From positions 1 to 10,720 of the forward strand of contig JBOFLG010000060.1 in NCBI GenBank assembly GCA_051657745.1: a DNA stretch of 10,720 bases. The letters run 5' to 3'. The stretch is from JBOFLG01 sp051657745. Lineage in GTDB: Bacteria > Actinomycetota > Actinomycetes > Actinomycetales > Dermatophilaceae. The position numbers and the translations under genes were made by a program. Below the pieces are notes generated by a model. The model was not told where the DNA came from. It was given only the letters and a program-made list of their open reading frames with translations, and searched no databases. Shown here piece by piece: positions 4,899-10,720 of this stretch (position 1 is the first letter of the stretch; every line of letters starts with the position of its first letter).

Positions 4899-7514
4899 GT
4901 GAGTCGAGGTGCCGTGGTGCGACGCGTCGCTGTGGGGCTTGGGGTGGTCGTCCTCGTCGCTGCGGTGGTCGCCTCGGTGGTGGTCGTCACTGCGGTGCGT
5001 GACTCACTGCCCCGCAGCACCGGCGAGGTGGCGCTGCCGGGGCTGGAAGCCGACGTCACCGTGCTCCGCGACGGCAGCGGCATCCCGCACCTCTACGGCG
5101 ACCGCCTCACCGACCTGGCCCGCGCGCAGGGGTACGTGCACGCCCAGGAGCGGTTCTTCGAGATGGACCTGCGCCGGCACGTCGCCGCCGGGCGGCTCGC
5201 CGAGCTGGTCGGGGAATCTGGCGTCGAGTCCGACCGGGCGATCCGCACGATGGGCTGGCGGCGAGTCGCCGAGGCGGAACTCCCCACGCTGGACTCGCGC
5301 ACCCGGCAGATGTTCCAGGCCTATGCCGACGGCGTCAACGCCTATGTGGGGAGCCACAGTCCGGGGGAACTCTCGCTCGAGTACACCGTGCTCGGCCTGC
5401 GCCTGCCGCTGGGTGGCATCGAGGACTGGACTCCGGTCGACAGCCTCACCTGGCTCAAGGCGATGGCCTGGGACCTGCGTGGCAACTACGACAACGAGTT
5501 GGCTCGGGCCCGGTTGACCGGCCGGCTGCCGCCGAAGCAGATCGCCCAGCTGTACCCCGCCTACGACCTGGAGGCGAACCCGCCGATCCTCTCCAGCGAG
5601 GAGTGGTCGCCATCCGTGGACGGCGCTGGCGGTATCGCCGGTCGGGCGGCGGATGACGACACCGCCCGGACCAGGAGCCCGGCGGCCGCTGAGGCCTACG
5701 CGGCTGCGCACCGGGCACTCGCCGCGGTGCCCGAGCTGGTCGGCAACGGTGAGGGGGTCGGCTCGAACTCGTGGGTGGTGTCCGGCAGCCGCACCACCAC
5801 CGGTGCGCCGCTGCTCGCCAACGATCCCCATCTCAAGGTCGGCCAGCCGGGGGTCTGGATCCAGAACGGGCTGTCCTGTCGCCGGGTCGGCCCCGAGTGT
5901 CCGATGGCGGTGAGCGGGTTCTCCTTCGCCGGAGTGCCCGGGGTGGTCATTGGTCACAATCAGCAGATCGCCTGGGGCTTCACGAACCTGGCACCCGATG
6001 TCACCGACTTCTATCTGGAGCGGGTCGTCGGCGACACCTACCTGCGCGACGGCGAGTGGATCCCGGTCACCTCGCGAGAGGAGGTCATCCGGGTCGCGGG
6101 TGGTCCCGATGTGCGTATCCCGGTGCGCACCACGGTGCACGGCCCGGTGCTGTCCGACGTGCTGGCGCCGGTGGCCGATGCGGGGGCGCGCGCTCCGACT
6201 GCCGATGAGGATGACGACAGCCAGACCTATGCGGTCTCGTTGTCCTGGACTGCGCTGCGCCCGGGCCGTACCGCCGAGGCGATTGTCGGGATCAACCTGG
6301 CCACCAACTTCGGCGAGTTCCGGGAGGCCGCCCGCGACTTCGCGGTGCCGGCGCAGAACCTGGTGTACGCCGACCGGGCGGGTCGCATCGGCTATCAGGC
6401 GCCGGGGCTGGTGCCGATCCGCGGTGCCGCCCTGCCGCGCACCCAGCCGGGGTACTGGCCAGCACCAGGGTGGGACTCGGCGTATGACTGGCAGGGGTTC
6501 GTCCCGTTCGAGCAGCTGCCGTGGGCCCTCGATCCTGACGACGGCGTCATCGTCGCCGCGAACCAGGCCGTCACCGCGAGCCGCACGCCGTTCCTCACCA
6601 GCGAGTGGGACCACGGATGGCGCGCCTCGCGGATCGCCGACCGGCTCGGCGAGTTGGGCCAGGTGAGCCCGGACGACATGCGCGCGATCCAGCGTGACAC
6701 CCGTGACGAGTTCGCTGATGTGCTGGTGCCGGCACTGCTCGCGGTTCCGCTCGACAGCGGCGTCGGCACTGGAGCCGAGGCCGACGTCGCGTTCACCGAG
6801 GAGGCACGCTCGTTGCTCCGCCGATGGGACCGCACGATGCCGGCCGACGACTCGGATGCGTCGGCGGGGGCGGCCTACTACAACGCAGTCTGGCGCAGCC
6901 TGTGCTCGCTGATCTTTGACGACGAGCTGCCCGGCGACCTCACCACCGACGGTGGGGCGCGGGACCGGGCTGCCGTGCAGCGGCTGCTGAAGGACCCGGC
7001 CAGCCCGTGGTGGGACGACAAGCTCACCCCGAATGTCACCGAGGGTAAGGACGCCATCCTCCGGCGGGCCCTGGTCGCGGCCCGGCTCGACCTGACCCGC
7101 GAACTGGGCAAAGACCCGAGCAAATGGCAGTGGGGCAAGTTGCACCGCCTGACCCTTGACCATCCGGTGATGAGTGGTGACGACGTGCCGGCCCCGGTGC
7201 GAGCGCTGTTCACCGACGGTCCGCACCAGGTCCCAGGCGGCTCCGCCGTGGTCAACGCGAACGGGTGGGTGGCGAGCGAAGGGTTCGCGGTGTCGACCGC
7301 GCCCTCGATGCGCATGGTCGTGGACCTCGGCGACCTGGAGCGGTCCACGTGGATCAACCAGACCGGCGTCAGTGGGCACCCCTGGGACGATCACTATTCC
7401 GACCAGGTCGCGGACTGGCTGGCCGGCCGGCAGCGGCCGTGGCCGTTCAGCGAAGCCGCCGTGCGTGCCACCGACCCGGACCAGTTGGTGCTCCGCTCCG
7501 CTCCGTCGGACTGA
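4899..7514 (+). CDS. Penicillin acylase family Ntn-hydrolase, membrane-anchored or secreted
   Basis: 871 aa with a GTG start. Residues 1-9 are basic and 10-32 hydrophobic, forming a signal anchor or signal peptide. The alpha-chain region carries GIPHLYGDRLTDLARAQGYV (61-80) and AQERFFEMDLRRHVAAGRLA (82-101), both hallmarks of the penicillin amidase family. The catalytic nucleophile and beta-chain N-terminus is Ser289 in GVGSNSWVVSGSRTTTGAPL, reached after a linker (about 240-285) expected to be removed on autocatalytic maturation. Asn555 in VIVAANQAV is a candidate oxyanion-hole residue. Length fits the family (about 750-870). Relatives hydrolyse amide bonds of beta-lactams, acyl-homoserine lactones or other acylated amines; the substrate here cannot be told, so penicillin cleavage should not be assumed. 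It is transcribed divergently from the antiporter and convergently towards the cyclo-ligase gene. Confidence 0.93.
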   Translation: MSRGAVVRRVAVGLGVVVLVAAVVASVVVVTAVRDSLPRSTGEVALPGLEADVTVLRDGSGIPHLYGDRLTDLARAQGYVHAQERFFEMDLRRHVAAGRLAELVGESGVESDRAIRTMGWRRVAEAELPTLDSRTRQMFQAYADGVNAYVGSHSPGELSLEYTVLGLRLPLGGIEDWTPVDSLTWLKAMAWDLRGNYDNELARARLTGRLPPKQIAQLYPAYDLEANPPILSSEEWSPSVDGAGGIAGRAADDDTARTRSPAAAEAYAAAHRALAAVPELVGNGEGVGSNSWVVSGSRTTTGAPLLANDPHLKVGQPGVWIQNGLSCRRVGPECPMAVSGFSFAGVPGVVIGHNQQIAWGFTNLAPDVTDFYLERVVGDTYLRDGEWIPVTSREEVIRVAGGPDVRIPVRTTVHGPVLSDVLAPVADAGARAPTADEDDDSQTYAVSLSWTALRPGRTAEAIVGINLATNFGEFREAARDFAVPAQNLVYADRAGRIGYQAPGLVPIRGAALPRTQPGYWPAPGWDSAYDWQGFVPFEQLPWALDPDDGVIVAANQAVTASRTPFLTSEWDHGWRASRIADRLGELGQVSPDDMRAIQRDTRDEFADVLVPALLAVPLDSGVGTGAEADVAFTEEARSLLRRWDRTMPADDSDASAGAAYYNAVWRSLCSLIFDDELPGDLTTDGGARDRAAVQRLLKDPASPWWDDKLTPNVTEGKDAILRRALVAARLDLTRELGKDPSKWQWGKLHRLTLDHPVMSGDDVPAPVRALFTDGPHQVPGGSAVVNANGWVASEGFAVSTAPSMRMVVDLGDLERSTWINQTGVSGHPWDDHYSDQVADWLAGRQRPWPFSEAAVRATDPDQLVLRSAPSD

Positions 7515-7628
7515 CGCAGCCACATCGTGCTGGGTTGATGCCCGCGTGGCCCCGCTCCCGTGACCGTGGTGATCCGCCCCGCTCGGTCCGATTGACGCCA
7601 CCGGGTGCTGTCGTGTGGTCGGCGCAGG
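7515..7628. other. Convergent intergenic region with imperfect 19-bp direct repeat
   Basis: This gap separates the 3' ends of the acylase (plus) and cyclo-ligase (minus) genes, so both must terminate near here, yet no clear stem with a T-run is visible. The 19-mer at 7499-7517 (CGCTCCGTCGGACTGACGC, including the acylase TGA stop) recurs at 7580-7598 with 16 of 19 matches, and both copies are followed within 9-14 bases by GTGCTG. It may be a dispersed intergenic repeat; a search of the rest of the genome would show this. Confidence 0.35.
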
Positions 7629-8210
7629 TTAGTGAGGCCAGCCGGGGAGCACCTCGAGGCCGTTGACGGTGAGCACTCCGTCGACCGGGACGTCGTGCGC
7701 CTCGCGAGGGAGCGGGTCGTCATCCGGCCCCAGCAACTCGCCCGGATGGAGCAACACCACCGCCGGCACGCCGGCCCGCCGGCGGGGGAGGGCTCGGTCG
7801 TAGCACCCGCCCCCCTGGCCCAGGCGCGCCCCGAGCCGGTCGACGGCCAGGCCCGGTGTGAGCACGAGAGCAGCGTCGGCGACCGCCTGCCGACCCAGCG
7901 GGGCCGACGGCCGTGCGGCATCCGCCCAGTCGAGGTCGAGACCGGGCTCGGTCACCGGCAGCAGGACCCGGATGCCGCGGGCCTGCAGGGCGGCGTTCGC
8001 CGCTGCGGTGGCGGGTTCTCCGGGGACGGCCTGGTACGAGGCGACGGTGTCGCCGCGACCCACGCCGAAGGCCTCGGCCAGGTGCTCCACCTGGCGGGCG
8101 AGTGCGGCGGCGTCGGATGCAGCGTCGCGCTGCCCGGCGATGGTGCGCCGCCGCTCGCGCAGTTCGGCGCGCCGGGCGGCCTTGACGGGGTCCTGGGCCA
8201 CCTGCGCCAT
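7629..8210 (-). CDS. 5-formyltetrahydrofolate cyclo-ligase (methenyl-THF synthetase)
   Basis: 193 aa from the ATG at 8208-8210, with GGAGG (8221-8225 on the complement) ten bases upstream. The length equals that of the family (about 190 aa, ygfA/fthC type). The N-terminal RRAELRERRRTIAG helix, SYQAVPGEPAT (58-68) and the signature GARLGQGGGCYDRAL (127-141) identify it. The family motif is usually GxGGGYYDR; here Cys136 replaces the first Tyr. The enzyme uses ATP to convert 5-formyl-THF to 5,10-methenyl-THF in the cytoplasm, returning stored or misformed folate to the one-carbon pool. The frame stays open antisense far into the next gene (to 9959), but the family start and the SD fix the real beginning. 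It is divergent from the uridylyltransferase gene. Confidence 0.92.
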   Translation of the reverse strand: MAQVAQDPVKAARRAELRERRRTIAGQRDAASDAAALARQVEHLAEAFGVGRGDTVASYQAVPGEPATAAANAALQARGIRVLLPVTEPGLDLDWADAARPSAPLGRQAVADAALVLTPGLAVDRLGARLGQGGGCYDRALPRRRAGVPAVVLLHPGELLGPDDDPLPREAHDVPVDGVLTVNGLEVLPGWPH

Positions 8211-8212
8211 CG

Positions 8213-8218
8213 TAGGGT
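8213..8218 (+). promoter_or_regulatory. Candidate -10 element within the 15-bp divergent start region
   Basis: TAGGGT fits TANNNT and ends seven bases before the uridylyltransferase ATG, so the mRNA may be leaderless. The same bases also contain AGGG (8214-8217), which could instead serve as a Shine-Dalgarno eight bases from the ATG; the two readings exclude each other. The whole gap between the divergent start codons (8211-8225) is 15 bp and on the other strand holds the GGAGG of the cyclo-ligase gene. Confidence 0.35.
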
Positions 8219-8225
8219 GACCTCC

Positions 8226-9689
8226 ATGACGAGCGATGCCCTGCACGCCGCCACCACCAAGATGCGCGCCGCGGGGGTGTGCGACCTCGCGATCTCGGTG
8301 TTCGCCGCGTTCCACGACCAGGTGCGTTCGTCGGCAACCGGGTTCGTGCCCGAGTCGGCGATCGACCCGCTCGAACGGGTGCCGCACCTGCGGGATGTGC
8401 GGGTGGATGACGCGGCCCTCCGGGACGCCCTCGACCACACCGTGGTGGTCAAGCTCAATGGCGGTCTCGGCACGAGTATGGGCATCTCCGGCCCGAAGAC
8501 CGCCCTCACGGTGCGCGACGGGCGGACGTTCCTCGACATCATCGCCGCGCAGGTGCTCGCGCTGCGCCGCCGGTATGACGTGCGCACCCCGCTGCTGCTG
8601 ATGAACTCGTTTCGCACCCGCGACCGTTCGCTGGAGATTCTCGGCGCGCACCAGGGCCTGGCCGTCGACGGGCTGCCGCTCGACTTCCTGCAGAGCAAGG
8701 AGCCCAAGCTGCGGGCCGACGATCTCGCGCCGGTGACGTGGCCGGCCGACCCGGACCTCGAGTGGTGCCCGCCGGGCCACGGTGACGTGTACGTGTCGCT
8801 GCGCACCAGCGGCCTGATCGATCTGCTGCGGGAGCGCGGGTACCGGCACCTGTTCCTCTCCAACGCCGACAACCTCGGCGCGACCTGCGACGGCACGATC
8901 CCGGCGTGGATGGCGGCCGAGGGCGTCCCGTATGTGGCCGAGGTGAGCGCCCGCACGGTCAACGACCGCAAAGGCGGCCACCTCGCGGTGCGTCGTGCCG
9001 ACGGGCGAATCGTGTTGCGCGACAACGCAAACGTCGCGCCGGGCGAGGAGTCGTTCTTCCAGGATGTGCAGCGGCACCGCTACTTCCACACCAACAACCT
9101 GTGGGTCGATCTCGAGGCGCTGTCCGCTCGCCTCGACGAGCGGGCCGGCGTGCTCGGCCTGCCGGTCATCGTGAACCGGAAGACGGTCGACCCCACCGAC
9201 GGCGGGTCCACCCCGGTCATCCAGGTGGAGTCGGCGATGGGGGCGGCGATCGAGGTGTTCGACGGGTCGCGCGCCATCGAGGTCGACCGCTGCCGGTTTC
9301 GGCCGGTCAAGACGACCAACGAGTTGTTCCTCATCCGCAGCGACATCTACCGGCTCGGCGACGACGCGATCGTGGAGTCGACGATCGACCACCCCGAGCC
9401 GCGCGTCGACCTCAGCGCCCACTACCGGTTCGTCGCGGACTTCGACGCCCGGTTCCCGCACGGGGTGCCGTCGATCCGCGAGTGCCACAGCCTGCGGGTC
9501 GAGGCCGATGCGACGTTCGGGGCGGGAGTGGTGTGTCGCGGCGACGTCGTGGTCGCCGGTCCGGCCCGCGGCATCCCAGACGGTGCCGTGCTCGAGGGCG
9601 CGGCCGCTGACGGCGCGACCGCCGAGGTCGCTGGCACTGAGGTCGCTGGCGCTGAGGTCTCGGCCACCCCCGGGGGCTCGGCCGGATGA
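8226..9689 (+). CDS. UTP-glucose-1-phosphate uridylyltransferase, eukaryote-type (UDPGP family)
   Basis: 487 aa from the ATG at 8226; an upstream GTG reading from 7605 only extends antisense to the cyclo-ligase gene. The nucleotide-binding signature VVKLNGGLGTSMGISGPKTA (74-93, with Lys91), the KEPKL segment (158-162), the WCPPGHGDVY motif (180-189) and FLSNADNLGATCD (210-222) identify the UDPGP (UGP2-like) family and not the short bacterial GalU family, whose signature is GLGTRFLP-like. The enzyme makes UDP-glucose from UTP and glucose-1-phosphate in the cytoplasm, feeding polysaccharide, trehalose and envelope glycolipid synthesis. The C-terminal half should form the family's beta-helix. 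The last about 22 residues are a repeated EVAGTEVAGAEV tail, probably disordered and outside the family core. The stop codon overlaps the moeA start (ATGA), so the two are translationally coupled. Confidence 0.93.
   Translation: MTSDALHAATTKMRAAGVCDLAISVFAAFHDQVRSSATGFVPESAIDPLERVPHLRDVRVDDAALRDALDHTVVVKLNGGLGTSMGISGPKTALTVRDGRTFLDIIAAQVLALRRRYDVRTPLLLMNSFRTRDRSLEILGAHQGLAVDGLPLDFLQSKEPKLRADDLAPVTWPADPDLEWCPPGHGDVYVSLRTSGLIDLLRERGYRHLFLSNADNLGATCDGTIPAWMAAEGVPYVAEVSARTVNDRKGGHLAVRRADGRIVLRDNANVAPGEESFFQDVQRHRYFHTNNLWVDLEALSARLDERAGVLGLPVIVNRKTVDPTDGGSTPVIQVESAMGAAIEVFDGSRAIEVDRCRFRPVKTTNELFLIRSDIYRLGDDAIVESTIDHPEPRVDLSAHYRFVADFDARFPHGVPSIRECHSLRVEADATFGAGVVCRGDVVVAGPARGIPDGAVLEGAAADGATAEVAGTEVAGAEVSATPGGSAG
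9624..9653. repeat. 15-bp tandem repeat in the C-terminal tail of the uridylyltransferase
   Basis: GAGGTCGCTGGCACT (9624-9638) is followed by GAGGTCGCTGGCGCT (9639-9653), 14 of 15 identical, and then by a partial third unit GAGGTC. It encodes repeats of Glu-Val-Ala-Gly-Thr/Ala just before the stop codon and moeA start. Confidence 0.85.
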
Positions 9690-10720
9690 CGCCCGATCTG
9701 GCCGGTCTGCGCAGCGTCGCCGAGCACCGGTCGGCGGTCCTCGCCCTGGTGGCTCCGCTCGGCTCCGAGGCGGTCGCAGTGGGCCAGGCGCTCGGGCGAG
9801 TGGTGGCCGGCGAGGTCGTGGCGGCCGTGGATCTGCCCGGCGCCGACAACTCGGCCATGGACGGGTACGCCGTGCGGGCGGCCGACCTGGCCGCAGCCTC
9901 GGACACCGCGCCGGTCGAGCTGCCGGTCGACGGTGACATCGCCGCCGGTGACACCACACCGCAGGTGCTTGCCGCCGGCCGCGCCCTGCGGATCATGACC
10001 GGCGCTCCGCTCCCGGCCGGCGCGGATGCCGTGGTGCCGGTCGAACGCACCGATGGCGGTGCGCGGCAGGTGGTGGTGCGGTTGGCGCCGGAGGTCGGTC
10101 GACATGTCCGCCGTCGCGGTGAGGACGTGCGAGCTGGCGACGTGCTGCTGCCCGCTGGCACCCGCCTCGGCCCCGGTCACCTCGCACTCGCCGCCGCGGC
10201 CAACGTGCCGGTGGTGCAGGTGTATCGGAGGCCGCGGGTCACGGTCGTCTCCACTGGCGATGAGCTCGTTGACCCTGGGGCCGCGCTCGCGCACGGGCAG
10301 GTGGTCGACTCCAACTCGGTGATGCTGCGCGCGCTTGTCGAGGCCGCCGGTGCCGAGGTGGCGGCCGCCGTGCGCCTTCCCGACGATGAGGCTGCGGTGC
10401 GGGCCTTCGTCGATGACCCGCCTGGCGACCCCGACCTCGTGGTCACCAGCGGTGGGGTGTCGATGGGGGTGTACGACACGATGAAGGTCGTGCTCACCGG
10501 CGTCGATCCGCGCGGGACCGGTGGCGGGGTCGAGTTCGTCAGGGTCGCGATGCGGCCGGGGATGCCGCAGGGGTCCGGCATGATCGCGGGCGGCCGGGTG
10601 CCGGTGGTCACCCTGCCCGGCAACCCGGTGAGTTCGCTGGTCTCCTTCCACATGTTCGTGCTGCCCGCGCTGCGCCGGCTCGCTGGCCTCGGCCCGGGCC
10701 GCGACGGTGGGTTCGAGGTG
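9686..10720 (+). CDS. moeA: Molybdopterin molybdenumtransferase MoeA (3' end outside window)
   Basis: 345 codons are present; the family is about 400-420 aa, so only the C-terminal domain IV is missing. The ATG at 9686 overlaps the preceding stop (ATGA), and a GGGGG (9672-9676) lies nine bases upstream. Signatures in order are PGADNSAMDGYAVR (51-64, where Asp59 matches the functionally important Asp59 of E. coli MoeA), LRIMTGAPLPAGADAVVPVE (101-120), VVSTGDELVD (187-196), SGGVSMGVYD (255-264), MRPGMPQGSG (289-298) and TLPGNPVSSLVSFHMFVLPA (309-328). MoeA inserts molybdate into adenylylated molybdopterin to finish the molybdenum cofactor. Coupling to a UDP-glucose enzyme has no obvious metabolic logic, but the same gene adjacency is known in other actinobacteria. 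Confidence 0.95.
   Translation, partial: MTPDLAGLRSVAEHRSAVLALVAPLGSEAVAVGQALGRVVAGEVVAAVDLPGADNSAMDGYAVRAADLAAASDTAPVELPVDGDIAAGDTTPQVLAAGRALRIMTGAPLPAGADAVVPVERTDGGARQVVVRLAPEVGRHVRRRGEDVRAGDVLLPAGTRLGPGHLALAAAANVPVVQVYRRPRVTVVSTGDELVDPGAALAHGQVVDSNSVMLRALVEAAGAEVAAAVRLPDDEAAVRAFVDDPPGDPDLVVTSGGVSMGVYDTMKVVLTGVDPRGTGGGVEFVRVAMRPGMPQGSGMIAGGRVPVVTLPGNPVSSLVSFHMFVLPALRRLAGLGPGRDGGFEV

Noticed and set aside
5004..7601. 865-codon open frame antisense to the acylase
   Set aside because: It covers the acylase gene in the opposite frame, has the composition expected of a G+C-rich shadow frame, and shows no family motif.
7605..8225. Upstream extension of the uridylyltransferase frame
   Set aside because: It is antisense to the cyclo-ligase gene and has no similarity to the UDPGP family; the ATG at 8226 gives a normal family N-terminus.
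8211..9959. Antisense extension of the cyclo-ligase frame through the uridylyltransferase gene
   Set aside because: The family length, ATG and GGAGG fix the cyclo-ligase start at 8210; the extension is a shadow.

Overview
The window is high-G+C bacterial chromosome, almost certainly from an actinomycete (Actinomycetota). The evidence is G+C-rich codon use, GTG/TTG starts, promoter-like sequences that would give leaderless mRNAs, and a gene set (mscL, SAF-domain protein, FmdB-type zinc-ribbon protein, 5-formyl-THF cyclo-ligase, UDP-glucose pyrophosphorylase, moeA) that resembles a conserved actinobacterial neighbourhood. From memory, Mycobacterium tuberculosis has mscL, Rv0991c, Rv0992c, galU and moeA close together in the same general order. 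Genus cannot be fixed from the sequence alone.

Left block (1-1390, all minus strand): the transcription order is FmdB/Ruc-like zinc-ribbon protein with a long Ser/Gly tail (917-1390), then a membrane-anchored SAF-domain protein (198-866), then the start of the mechanosensitive channel gene mscL (1-83, cut by the window edge).

Middle block (about 1391-7628) separates the two halves of that neighbourhood and holds accessory genes. A non-coding stretch (1391-1819) carries a 71-bp, 97%-identical copy of part of the downstream antiporter gene and a 22-bp-arm near-perfect palindrome. Next come a lower-G+C gene for a secreted lipoprotein of unknown family (1820-2944, minus), a lower-G+C intergenic region with clustered AAGTTG motifs, a monovalent cation/proton antiporter with an RCK_C domain (3304-4866, minus), and a divergent membrane-anchored penicillin acylase family Ntn-hydrolase (4899-7514, plus). 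The lipoprotein gene therefore sits between two direct copies of the same 71 bp, which suggests a segment acquired or rearranged at the antiporter 3' end.

Right block (7629-10720): 5-formyltetrahydrofolate cyclo-ligase (minus) is divergent from a eukaryote-type (UDPGP family) UTP-glucose-1-phosphate uridylyltransferase (plus), with only 15 bp between the start codons. The latter is translationally coupled (ATGA overlap) to moeA for molybdenum cofactor synthesis, which runs off the window end.

The housekeeping genes cover turgor safety (MscL), folate salvage, UDP-glucose supply for cell-envelope glycans, and Moco synthesis. No CRISPR array, tRNA, rRNA, transposase or phage gene was seen. The most noteworthy observations are the 71-bp repeat pair around the lipoprotein island, the long palindrome, the clustered AAGTTG motifs, the unrecognised lipoprotein, and two divergent gene pairs with almost no room for promoters.
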